Positions 7,762 to 15,669 of a stretch of 64,000 nucleotides of DNA are shown here, one piece after another. The DNA lies in contig NZ_FWXV01000001.1 in the NCBI RefSeq assembly GCF_900176515.1, positions 1,956,699-2,020,698 of the forward strand, read 5' to 3'. Made by a program: the position numbers and the translations under genes. Numbering within the stretch: the stretch's first letter is position 1; every line of letters begins with the position of its first letter. The notes under the pieces are model-generated. The model did not search any database and was not told the origin of the DNA. It was given only the letters and a program-made list of their open reading frames with translations. Source of the DNA: Kibdelosporangium aridum (GTDB lineage Bacteria > Actinomycetota > Actinomycetes > Mycobacteriales > Pseudonocardiaceae).

Positions 7762-8915
7762 AACTGCTCCACTCTCGCCGGTTGGCCGAGCAGCAGTTTG
7801 CCGGGCAGTTCGTAGCTGGCCTGGTTGACCTGGAAGTGCGCGGTCGCGGTGTGCGCGTCGCGGAACCGGCGCTCGAGTGGCGAGGACTTGTAGATCGAGG
7901 CGCCGCCGCCCAGTTCGTACATCGCGGTGGTGACTTCGGCGGCTGTGCGCACGACATGGGTCGCGGCAAGGCGCAGGCCGACCCGCAACGATTCCGGTAC
8001 TGGCTCCTGCAGTTGCGCGGCCTGCCATGCGTCCTCAATGGACTGGTACATCAGCACCCGGGCGGCGCGCAGTGCGGCCTCCGACGCGGCGACCGTGGCC
8101 TGCGTCTGCGAGCGCTCGGCGAGAGTTCGTGTCGAACCGAGCGATTTCTTCTTCGTCGCGAGGTCGAGCAGGTCGTCGATCGCGCCACGCGCGTTGCCCA
8201 GCGCGGCGGCCGCGATCGACAGAGCGAAGTAACCGAAGAGCGGGAAGCGGTGCAGCGCCGTGGCATCCGGCGGCGGGCCCTCGACCACCGAGAAGACCCG
8301 GTGATCCGGCACGAAGACGTCCTTGGCCACGCAGTCGTGGCTGCCGGTACCGCGCAGACCGTTGGTGTTCCACGTGTCCAGCACGGTCAGGTCGGCCTTG
8401 CCGATCGCGGCCACTTTCAGCTGGTCGCCCAGCACGAACCCGGCGAACAGCCAGTCGGCGTGCGGGATTCCGCTGCAGAACGGCCACTGTCCGGAAAGGA
8501 CAATTCCGCCGTCGACCGGCGTGCCCTTGCCGCGCGGCGCCCACACGCCCGCGGCGACCGTGGCCGGGTCGGTGAAGATCTCCTCGGCGCCTTGCCGGGG
8601 CAGGTAGGCGGACAGCAGGCTGCTGGTGACCGCGATCGAGACGCACCAGCCCGCGGACGCGTCGCCGCGAGCGATCGCCTCGGCGGTCTCCAGACTGACC
8701 GCGGGCGGCGCCTCGGGGCCGCCGAGGCTGGCTGGTACACCGGAACGCAGCAGTTGGGCCTTGGCCAGCTGCTCGACGAGGGCGGGCGGCAAGGCGCGCG
8801 CGTCCTCGATGTCGGTGGCCAGGCTCTTCGCCAGTTCGGCACATGCTCGCGCTGCGCGGTGCATCTGCTCGAACTCACCGGGTCGCGCGCTTGCTGGAAC
8901 GACTACGTCAGGCAC
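7758..8915 (-). CDS. Acyl-CoA dehydrogenase-fold flavoprotein (HsaA/HpaB-type monooxygenase-like)
   Basis: About 385 residues of acyl-CoA dehydrogenase fold: an N-terminal helical domain (LPPALVEQLAKAQLLRSGVPASLGG), a middle beta domain with LSGQWPFCSGI and LRGTGSHDCVAKDVFVPDH, and a C-terminal helical domain. The LRGTGS and FCSGI segments resemble the flavin-dependent hydroxylases HsaA and DszC and related oxidases more than true acyl-CoA dehydrogenases. The start is probably GTG 8915, with GGAG five bases upstream; a GTG at 8921 abuts the same Shine-Dalgarno and is less likely. It is the first gene of the minus-strand redox cassette and is divergent from the SARP gene. Confidence 0.8.
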   Translation of the reverse strand: MPDVVVPASARPGEFEQMHRAARACAELAKSLATDIEDARALPPALVEQLAKAQLLRSGVPASLGGPEAPPAVSLETAEAIARGDASAGWCVSIAVTSSLLSAYLPRQGAEEIFTDPATVAAGVWAPRGKGTPVDGGIVLSGQWPFCSGIPHADWLFAGFVLGDQLKVAAIGKADLTVLDTWNTNGLRGTGSHDCVAKDVFVPDHRVFSVVEGPPPDATALHRFPLFGYFALSIAAAALGNARGAIDDLLDLATKKKSLGSTRTLAERSQTQATVAASEAALRAARVLMYQSIEDAWQAAQLQEPVPESLRVGLRLAATHVVRTAAEVTTAMYELGGGASIYKSSPLERRFRDAHTATAHFQVNQASYELPGKLLLGQPARVEQL

Positions 8916-8921
8916 TTGCAC

Positions 8922-9232
8922 TCCTGCGTCGGTTCAAAATTCTTACCGGTTCACTATCTTTACCACCCGCCTGCGGGCAGGAGCAAACAAGAAGGTCCTT
9001 CATGTTGTTCGGTAACGGCGTCACGGTACGCTGCCGTGATCAACAGCCAGCCGCTCGATTCGATTCGCCGATACGCCGGTAGCACCGCAGAGCAATTGAC
9101 CTTCGTTCAGATCAAGGCAATCGCTACTCCTTTTGCTCAGCGCCTGTATATCAGTTTGAGCACGTCAGAATGGCGCGGCAGGCCAATCCCTTTTGTCGGT
9201 ATGCTCTTTCGCGACACTCAAAGGGGGGTGCC
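8922..9232. other. Intergenic region between divergent redox cassette and SARP gene
   Basis: About 310 bases with no convincing gene. It must hold the promoters for both the minus-strand cassette and the SARP gene. It is more AT-rich than its surroundings (for example near 9090-9150) and contains a perfect CCTGCGGGCAGG palindrome at 8970-8981, about 50 bases ahead of the cassette start. I could not identify a pair of promoter hexamers with confidence. Confidence 0.4.
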
Positions 9233-11983
9233 ATGGGTCATGACGTCAGAGTTCTGGGCGCGTGGCAAGTTTGTGTCAATGGCAGACAGGTCGACATCCC
9301 GGCAGGTCAACTCCGTGTGCTGTTCACATCTCTGCTGTTGTCGGCGAACAAGCCGGTACGGGTCGACCGGCTGGCCGAACAACTTTGGCCTGAACACGGT
9401 CCCGCGAGTATCCGCGGCTCGTTGCACACATATGTCCGGCGGCTTCGTAAACTGCTTGGTTCAGAGCTCATTCAGACCGGCGCGGGCGGAACATATCAGC
9501 TGACGATCCCGGACCACGCCATCGACGTGCACCGGTTCCGCGATCTGCTCGACCAGGCGCGTGCGGCGAAAACGCCGACCGAGGAACTCGTCCTGCTCAC
9601 CGCCGCGCTCGAACTCTGGCGCGGCACGCCGTTCGAGGACATGTACTCGACCTGGCTGGACCGCGACGTGATCCCCCGGCTGACCGAGGAGTGGTTCGCC
9701 GCGACCGGCCGCCGGATCGACCTGCAGCTGGCCGCGGGCGCCTCCGAACAGCTGATCCCCGAGCTGTACGAACTCACCAGCCAGTACCCGGCGCGCGAAT
9801 CGCTGTGGCTGCAGCTGATCACCGCGTTGCACCGGGCGGGCAGGCGCGCCGAAGCACTCACCTCGTACCGGCAGGTCCGGGACATCCTGCGGGAGGAGCT
9901 GGGGATCGAACCGAGCCCACAGCTGGACGACCTGCAGCGCACGATCCTGCTGGAGACCGACGAACGGCCCGCGACCACATCACCACGGCAACTACCCCAC
10001 GACATCGCGCGCTTCACCGGCCGGACCGACGAACTCGACTCGCTGGACCAGTTGTGGGTCAACCGGGGCAACGACGGCCTGGCGATCATCTCCATCGACG
10101 GCGCGCCGGGCGTCGGCAAGACCACCCTCGCGATCCGCTGGGCACACCGCATCGTGCACATGTACCCGGATGTCCAGCTGTACTTGAACCTGCGCGGATA
10201 CGCACCCGACGGCCCAGTCACACCCGCGGCAGCGGTCGAGACACTGTTGCGTTCGCTCGGCGTCTCCAACGAGGTCATTCCGTCCGGTTTGGACGAACGG
10301 TCCGCGCTGCTGCGCAGCACGTTGTCCGGCCGAAGAACCCTGCTGTTCCTGGACAACGCCCGTGACGCCGAACAGGTGCGGCCGCTGTTGCCCAGCACGA
10401 CAGCGCTGGTCATCGTCACCAGCCGCAACCAGCTCCGCGCACTGTCCATTCGGGACGGCGCGTACCGGCTGACACTGCACCGCCTGCACTGCGAGCAGTC
10501 GCTGGAACTGCTCGCGTCGGCCATCGGCCACCACCGGATCACCAAGGACATCGCCTACGCGGGCAAGCTCGTCGAACTGTGCGACCACCTGCCGCTGGCC
10601 ATCGCGATCGTGGCCGAACGAGCCCTGCGCGCCGGATCGCTGCGCGAGGTCGTCACCGCGCTGGAGGACGAACAAGCCCGGCTGGACAACCTCGACACCC
10701 GCGACAACAACCCGTACACGAGTCTGCGGGCCGCGCTGACCTGGTCGTATCACGCCTTGAGCCAGCAAGCCGCCGCGATGTTCCGCAAACTCGGGATGTA
10801 CCCGGGCAACGACATCGGCTTGCCCGCAGCCATCGCGCTCGCGGGCATGCCGCAGGCGCAGACCGCGCTCGACCAGCTCGTCGCCGCGCATCTGGCGGAG
10901 GAACGCCAACCCGGCCGCTACGAACTACACGACCTGGTCCGGCTCTACGCGGCCGAGACAGCAGAGCAGGACACCCCGGAAGAACGGCACGCCGCGGCCA
11001 ACCGGGTACTGGACTGGTACCTGCACACCGCCATCAACGCGGATCGTTTCGTGGATCCAGGACGGCACAGGGAGTTCCTGAAGGGCATACCGGCGCCGAC
11101 CGTGGCCCCCAAGGACTTCACGTCCGCTCGAGAGGCCAGGGCGTGGTTCGGTCAGGAATACGACAGCCTGCGTTCGGTCACGGCATGGGCAGCCGCACAC
11201 GGCTTTCCCGGGTACGCGTGGCGCATCGCGATGACCATGACGACCTTCTTCGACTACGCCATCCCATGGCATGACGGCGTGGAGTTCTACCAGGCCGCGT
11301 ACAAGGCAGCCAAGACCGCCGGGGAGACCGTCGGTGAGGGCTACACCCTCAACTCACTCGGGTGCGTACTGCTCGACATGGGCGAACAGCGCGCCGCCAT
11401 CGCACGCTTCCGGGCTTCACGAAGCAAGTTCCAGTCTTTGCCGGACCTTCGCGGCACGGCCATGACCACCGGCAACATCGGCCTGGCGCACGTCGAACTC
11501 GACGAGACCGACGAAGCGATGCGCTACACACGCCAGGCGATGGAGCTCTTCGAACAGCTCGGCGACAACCGCGGGATCAGCCGCAACCTGGACAATCTCG
11601 GTATCGCGTATGCCAACAAGGGCGAGTACTGGAACGCGGTCGAGTGCTACCAGAAAGCCGTGGTCCTCAACTACGACTCCGGGAACGCCGACCACGAGGC
11701 GTGGGTGCTCACCCACATGGGCGCCGCGTACACCGGTCTGAGGGAGTACTCGCTGGCCATCCGGGCGTACCGGAACGCCGTCGGCCTGTTCCGGAGCACG
11801 GGCAACACACGGCACATGGCGAGAGTGCTGATCGACCTGGGAAGCACCCTTGACCAGGCCGGGCACCCCGGCATCGCGCGTGGCATCTGGGAAGCGGCGG
11901 TGGCCGTCATGACCGACCTCGCCGACCCAAGGGCGCACGAACTCACCGAGAAACTAGAACGTTTTTCTAGAATAAAGTTATAG
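9233..11983 (+). CDS. SARP-family regulator with NB-ARC ATPase and TPR domains (AfsR-like)
   Basis: A 916-residue AfsR-like activator. It has an OmpR-type winged helix (about 4-92), a bacterial transcriptional activator domain (about 98-240), an NB-ARC/STAND ATPase with Walker A GAPGVGKTT at 290-298, and a TPR array (about 690-890, with repeats such as GNIGLAHVELDETDEAMRY). The ATG at 9233 is preceded by AAGGGGGG; an earlier in-frame ATG at 9170 lacks one. The last sense codon is TTA (11978-11980), in an AT-rich tail, so translation could depend on the rare leucyl tRNA bldA. Such proteins usually activate secondary metabolism; the adjacent redox cassette is the nearest possible target. Confidence 0.92.
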   Translation: MGHDVRVLGAWQVCVNGRQVDIPAGQLRVLFTSLLLSANKPVRVDRLAEQLWPEHGPASIRGSLHTYVRRLRKLLGSELIQTGAGGTYQLTIPDHAIDVHRFRDLLDQARAAKTPTEELVLLTAALELWRGTPFEDMYSTWLDRDVIPRLTEEWFAATGRRIDLQLAAGASEQLIPELYELTSQYPARESLWLQLITALHRAGRRAEALTSYRQVRDILREELGIEPSPQLDDLQRTILLETDERPATTSPRQLPHDIARFTGRTDELDSLDQLWVNRGNDGLAIISIDGAPGVGKTTLAIRWAHRIVHMYPDVQLYLNLRGYAPDGPVTPAAAVETLLRSLGVSNEVIPSGLDERSALLRSTLSGRRTLLFLDNARDAEQVRPLLPSTTALVIVTSRNQLRALSIRDGAYRLTLHRLHCEQSLELLASAIGHHRITKDIAYAGKLVELCDHLPLAIAIVAERALRAGSLREVVTALEDEQARLDNLDTRDNNPYTSLRAALTWSYHALSQQAAAMFRKLGMYPGNDIGLPAAIALAGMPQAQTALDQLVAAHLAEERQPGRYELHDLVRLYAAETAEQDTPEERHAAANRVLDWYLHTAINADRFVDPGRHREFLKGIPAPTVAPKDFTSAREARAWFGQEYDSLRSVTAWAAAHGFPGYAWRIAMTMTTFFDYAIPWHDGVEFYQAAYKAAKTAGETVGEGYTLNSLGCVLLDMGEQRAAIARFRASRSKFQSLPDLRGTAMTTGNIGLAHVELDETDEAMRYTRQAMELFEQLGDNRGISRNLDNLGIAYANKGEYWNAVECYQKAVVLNYDSGNADHEAWVLTHMGAAYTGLREYSLAIRAYRNAVGLFRSTGNTRHMARVLIDLGSTLDQAGHPGIARGIWEAAVAVMTDLADPRAHELTEKLERFSRIKL

Positions 11984-11990
11984 TCCCGGC

Positions 11991-12758
11991 ATGGGGATGA
12001 CGGCAGTGGTGACCGGTGGCCGCGGGATCGGGTTCGCGGTCGCCGAAGAACTTGTCCGGCAGGACCACAAGGTCGTGCTCGTCACGCGAGACCGCGGCCG
12101 CGGTGAGCAAGCCGTGGCGGCACTGGGTGACCAGGCAGAACTCGTCGTCGGCGACCTGTCGGTGCTGGCGGACGTGCGTGCGGTCGCGGAAGAACTGCAG
12201 CGGCTGGGACGCATCGACGTGCTCGTGCACAACGCGGGCATCTGGCCGACGAGACTGGCACGCACACCGGACGGGTTCGAGCAGGCGTTCGCGGTCAACC
12301 ACCTCGCGCCGTTCCTGCTCAACCACCTGGTGGAGGCCAGGCGCGTGGTCCAGGTCAGCGCCGGGCTGTACATCAAGGGCCGGTTCGACCCGGCCCGCAC
12401 GCCGACCGGCGAGGACTTCCACCGGATGCGCACGTACTGCACGACCAAACTGGCCAACCTGATGATGGTGCCGTTGTTCGCCGAGCGCGGGCTGACGATC
12501 GACGCGGTGCACCCCGGCGTGATCAAGACGGGCCTCGGGGACACCACCGGCCTGACGGGCCTGATCATGAAGTTCGTCAAGCGGTCATGGCCGCTGCCCG
12601 CGGTCGGTGCCGAGCCGGTCGTCAAGCTGGCACTGGCCGAAGGAACCGGGCGCTACTTCGACCGTTTCACCGAGACCCCACTCGCGCCCGTCGCTACGGA
12701 TCGTGCGCTCGCGCGCCGCGTATGGGCGCAAGCCATAGAGTTGGCCGGTGTCTCCTAA
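11991..12758 (+). CDS. SDR oxidoreductase with a shortened glycine loop
   Basis: A 255-residue short-chain dehydrogenase resembling retinol-dehydrogenase-like SDRs. The cofactor loop reads TGGRGIG (8-14), one residue shorter than the usual TGxxxGxG. HNAG at 80-83, Ser123 and Tyr149/Lys153 (YCTTK) are present, so the catalytic centre looks intact. It starts eight bases after the SARP stop with no clear Shine-Dalgarno, and may be read through from it. Its end overlaps the TetR gene start by 11 bases, indicating coupling to that regulator. Confidence 0.85.
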   Translation: MGMTAVVTGGRGIGFAVAEELVRQDHKVVLVTRDRGRGEQAVAALGDQAELVVGDLSVLADVRAVAEELQRLGRIDVLVHNAGIWPTRLARTPDGFEQAFAVNHLAPFLLNHLVEARRVVQVSAGLYIKGRFDPARTPTGEDFHRMRTYCTTKLANLMMVPLFAERGLTIDAVHPGVIKTGLGDTTGLTGLIMKFVKRSWPLPAVGAEPVVKLALAEGTGRYFDRFTETPLAPVATDRALARRVWAQAIELAGVS

Positions 12759-13344
12759 GCAGCTACGCGGCGAGGCCACAGTCTCCCGATTGCTGACTGC
12801 GGCCTTGGATGTGTTCGACTCGTCCGGACACGACGGCTTCACGGTGCACGCCGTCACGGCCGCGAGCGGCGTCAGCCTCGGCAGCCTGTACCACCACTTC
12901 GGCAACTTCGACGGTCTGGCTGCCGCGCTGTACAGCCGCTGCATGGACGAACTGCTGGACTCGTTGATCGCCGCGTTGGACAACGTCCGGGCCGCGCGCA
13001 CCGGCATCCAGGCGATCGTCGTGGCGTACCTGGAGTTCACGCGGGACAACCCGGCTGCGGCCCGGTTCATCCACGCGTCGGCGTACGCCGGCTACCTGGC
13101 CGCCCACGCCGACCGGGTCACGGCGGCCAAAGCGCCGAAGCTCAAGGTGATCGCGGAATGGCTGCGCCCGCACGTGGCCGCGGGCAGGCTGGTGGCGATT
13201 GCCGGGCCGCTGGTGGAGATCCTGTTGATCGGCCCGGTCGCGGAGACCGCGCGGCGCTGGCTGTCCGGGATGCCGGGGCTGGACATCGAGCAGGCGATCA
13301 AGGTGCTGCCCGAGCGGATCTGGCACTCACTTCGCGCTGATTAG
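12748..13344 (+). CDS. TetR-family transcriptional regulator
   Basis: 198 residues. The TetR N-terminal helix-turn-helix covers about 10-55 (VHAVTAASGVSLGSLYHHFGNFDGL). It is followed by an all-helical ligand-binding domain of unknown specificity. The GTG at 12748 lies inside the end of the SDR gene, so the two are co-translated; control of that SDR, and of itself, is a reasonable guess. Its 3' end overlaps the phosphotriesterase-like gene tail to tail by 18 bases. Confidence 0.88.
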   Translation: MSPKQLRGEATVSRLLTAALDVFDSSGHDGFTVHAVTAASGVSLGSLYHHFGNFDGLAAALYSRCMDELLDSLIAALDNVRAARTGIQAIVVAYLEFTRDNPAAARFIHASAYAGYLAAHADRVTAAKAPKLKVIAEWLRPHVAAGRLVAIAGPLVEILLIGPVAETARRWLSGMPGLDIEQAIKVLPERIWHSLRAD

Positions 13345-14202
13345 CCAGTCCGCGGCGAACGCCATCGCCGGGTTGCCGATGAAGATCTGCGCCGCCAAGC
13401 CGAATTCCCGCTCCAGGCGCGGCTGCAGCTCGCGGATCAGGTACGACATTCCCGGCCGTGACCGGGCCGCCGCCGTGGTCGTGTCCCCGCCGAGCAGCAG
13501 CTGTTCGGCGTGGCCTGCTTCGATCAGCGCGGCAAGGCAGTCGAACAGCCGCCAGTCCGTGGCGTGGTTGGCCTCCGACGGCCCGTCGAACGCCAGGAAC
13601 GCACCGGAACGCGCGAGGTCCCGGTGCATCCGCATGTCCGGCGTCCTGTTCAGGTGGCCGAGGATCACCCGGTCGACCGGGACCTCCAACCTCCCGCACA
13701 ACAGATCCAGCACCTCGTGCCCACCCGTGCCGCCTTCCAGGTGCACACCGATCGGCGCTCCCGTCGCCCGGTGCGCCTGCGCCGCCGCGGCCATCGTGTG
13801 CCGGGCGTGGTCGCCGAGGCCGTGGAAATCCCCGGCGACCTTGATCATTCCCGCCCAGGACAGTTCCGCGATGAACACGTCGGCCAGCCGGTCCCAGATG
13901 TCCTCGAGTGACGCGTAGTGCCTCGCTTGGTGCAGCCCGGTGGCCGCGACGATGTGCACGCCGGTCGCGCGGGAGATCTCCACCAGCCGATCCCACTGCC
14001 GTCCCATGCCGTGCGGCGTCCACTGCACGATCGACTGGCCACCGAGCGCGGCGTACCGCTGGACCTCGACCAACGCGGCGGCCGCGTCGTCGAGTTCCTG
14101 GCCTGGCAACGCGGGCGTCCGCAGGAACAGGTGGTCGTGGGCGTCACAAATGCCCAGTTCCTCCGGCGGGATGTCCCCCAGGACCGTTCGGACCACATTC
14201 AC
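13327..14202 (-). CDS. Phosphotriesterase-family metal-dependent hydrolase
   Basis: A 291-residue TIM-barrel amidohydrolase of the phosphotriesterase (PTE) family. All expected binuclear-metal ligands are visible: His22 and His24 in DAHDH, the bridging Lys121 in MIKVAG, His154 in GVHLEGG, His183 in LGHLNRTPD and Asp240. Members act as lactonases, phosphotriesterases or esterases; the substrate cannot be read here. It is slightly shorter than typical PTEs. GTG start at 14202, preceded by only a weak ribosome-binding site. It lies 48 bases downstream of the AhpD-like gene and may be transcribed with it. Confidence 0.85.
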   Translation of the reverse strand: MNVVRTVLGDIPPEELGICDAHDHLFLRTPALPGQELDDAAAALVEVQRYAALGGQSIVQWTPHGMGRQWDRLVEISRATGVHIVAATGLHQARHYASLEDIWDRLADVFIAELSWAGMIKVAGDFHGLGDHARHTMAAAAQAHRATGAPIGVHLEGGTGGHEVLDLLCGRLEVPVDRVILGHLNRTPDMRMHRDLARSGAFLAFDGPSEANHATDWRLFDCLAALIEAGHAEQLLLGGDTTTAAARSRPGMSYLIRELQPRLEREFGLAAQIFIGNPAMAFAADWLISAK

Positions 14203-14250
14203 CGGGCTGTTATACCCAGTACATCCGACGGCTGTCGCCCGCTTTGGCTG

Positions 14251-14700
14251 TCACCAAGTCGCGCCGGCCTGCTGCCGGACCGCATGGTTGACCCGGTTGA
14301 AGAGGTTGGTCATCGCGATGTGCAGGACGATCGCGGACAGCTGCTTCTCGTCGAAGTGGGCGGCTGCCGCCTCCCAGATCTCGTCGGTCACGCCCGGCGC
14401 GCCGTCCTGGATCCGGGTGGCGGCCTCGGCCAACGCGAGCGCTGCCCGTTCCGGCTCGGTGAAGAAAGGCGTCTCGCGCCACGTGACCACGTTGTGCAGC
14501 CGCTCGTCGGTCTCACCGTGCTTCTTAGCCGAGTGGACCCCGCCGAACACACACGGGCCGCAGCCGTTGATCTGGCTGGCCCGCAGATGGACCAGCTCAA
14601 GCACGCGCTGGTCGGCACCACCGGCCTGGATCACTTTGTTGAGCAGCTGGATCGCGGTCATCAAGTCAGGACTCACCGAGTCCTTCAAGCGTGGTTCCAC
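14251..14700 (-). CDS. Carboxymuconolactone decarboxylase / AhpD-like protein
   Basis: 149 residues of the CMD/AhpD fold with a redox CxxC (Cys47-Gly-Pro-Cys50) followed by His56. The spacing to the His is two residues longer than in the common CxxC-x3-H motif. Such proteins are the usual genomic partners and targets of ECF41 sigma factors, and this gene is divergent from one. GTG start at 14700, with GGGAG eight bases upstream. The role is probably thiol-dependent peroxide or electrophile reduction, inferred from the family. Confidence 0.88.
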   Translation of the reverse strand: MEPRLKDSVSPDLMTAIQLLNKVIQAGGADQRVLELVHLRASQINGCGPCVFGGVHSAKKHGETDERLHNVVTWRETPFFTEPERAALALAEAATRIQDGAPGVTDEIWEAAAAHFDEKQLSAIVLHIAMTNLFNRVNHAVRQQAGATW

Positions 14701-14718
14701 CTGTGTTGCTCCCTCATC

Positions 14719-14781
14719 GGTTACCTATGCCCTTCCGGGCTCGTCATCACCCATGACGAAGCAGATCCGAGGAAGGTAACA
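14719..14781. promoter_or_regulatory. Mirrored divergent ECF-type promoters
   Basis: On the plus strand GGTTACC (14719-14725) is followed after exactly 16 bases by CGTC (14742-14745), reading towards the sigma gene. On the minus strand TGTTACC (14781-14775) is followed after exactly 16 bases by CGTC (14758-14755), reading towards the AhpD-like gene. The two elements are mirror images around position 14750. As I recall it, the published ECF41 promoter pattern is TGTCACA, about 16 bases, then CGTC; the -10 matches fully and the -35 partly. The plus-strand CGTC and minus-strand CGTC sit 10 bases apart in CGTCAT/ATGACG. Confidence 0.7.
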
Positions 14782-14783
14782 AC

Positions 14784-15638
14784 ATGTCCGACACCAGCCC
14801 CGCCGAGGCGTTCGAGGCCCAGCGCGACCGGCTGCGCGCGGTCGCGTACCGCGTGCTCGGGTCGCACGCCGACGCCGAGGACGTGGTCCAGGAGGCGTGG
14901 CTGCGGCTCTCCCGCCAGGACACGGCGACCATCCACAACCTCACCGGCTGGCTGACCACGGTGGTCGGCCGGATCAGCTTGGACGTCTTACGATCACGTC
15001 AGGCCCACCCCCAGGCGTTCTACGACGAGCTCGTCGTGACGGCCGACGACGGCCCAGTGCCCGAGGACGACGTGGCGCTCACCGACTCGATCGGGCTCGC
15101 GCTGCTGGTCGTCCTCGAGTCGCTCAGACCGAACGAGCGGCTGGCGTTCGTGCTGCACGACCTGTTCGCAGTGCCGTTCGAGGAAATCGGCCGGATCCTT
15201 GGGAAGTCCACCGCCGCCACCAAGATGCTCGCCAGCCGCGCCCGCGGCAAGGTGCAGGCGACTGGAGGGTCAACAGTCGCAGGCCGCGAGCAGCGGAAGG
15301 TGGTCGAGGCATTCCTGGCGGCAGCTCGCCACGGCGACTTCGAGGGGTTGCTGCGCGTGCTCGATCCCGAGGTGAAGCTGACCGTCGACACCGGCGATGG
15401 TGTGGTCGTCGTCCTCGGCGCCACCAAGGTCGCCGCTGGTGCCCGGCTGTCCGCCTCCGGGGTGCACGGGCAGGCTGTGCTCGTCAACGGCCTTCCCGGG
15501 ATCGTCGCGTGGCGCGCGGACGGCACCCCGCTGTCGGTCGTGGCTTTCACCGTGATCGACGGCCGGATCGTCGGCATCGCAGTGGTGACAGACCCGGCAA
15601 AGCTCGCGTCGATCGACCTGCCTGAGCCGGGGCGGTGA
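14784..15638 (+). CDS. ECF41-like RNA polymerase sigma factor
   Basis: 284 residues. Sigma-70 region 2 covers about 10-75 (VLGSHADAEDVVQEAWLR), region 4 about 105-160 (FEEIGRILGKSTAATKMLASRAR), and a SnoaL-like C-terminal extension about 165-284 regulates activity in this group. The signature DGGGK of ECF41 is degenerate here (DTGDGV), while the terminal NPDKL-like motif survives as DPAKL. ATG at 14784 with GAGGAAGG upstream; that site overlaps the -35 of the opposing promoter. The divergent AhpD-like gene is its expected target, and the mirrored promoters suggest autoregulation too. Confidence 0.92.
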   Translation: MSDTSPAEAFEAQRDRLRAVAYRVLGSHADAEDVVQEAWLRLSRQDTATIHNLTGWLTTVVGRISLDVLRSRQAHPQAFYDELVVTADDGPVPEDDVALTDSIGLALLVVLESLRPNERLAFVLHDLFAVPFEEIGRILGKSTAATKMLASRARGKVQATGGSTVAGREQRKVVEAFLAAARHGDFEGLLRVLDPEVKLTVDTGDGVVVVLGATKVAAGARLSASGVHGQAVLVNGLPGIVAWRADGTPLSVVAFTVIDGRIVGIAVVTDPAKLASIDLPEPGR

Positions 15639-15662
15639 TGACGCTGTCGTCACCACCGCCCC
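15629..15662. terminator. Bidirectional hairpin between convergent genes
   Basis: Two 15-base arms (15629-15643 and 15648-15662) match at 14 of 15 positions around a CTGT loop. The left arm contains the sigma-factor stop codon. The GH2 gene ends eight bases further on, so one hairpin could serve both transcripts. There is no T-tract, as is common in high-GC actinomycetes. Confidence 0.65.
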
Positions 15663-15669
15663 GCACTCG

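Noticed and set aside
7704..9503. Plus-strand 599-codon frame running into the SARP gene
   Set aside because: It is antisense to the flavoprotein gene and out of frame with the SARP winged helix.
11951..11975. Hairpin-like TTCTAGAA palindrome at the end of the SARP gene
   Set aside because: It is short and inside the coding sequence; too little support to call a terminator or operator.
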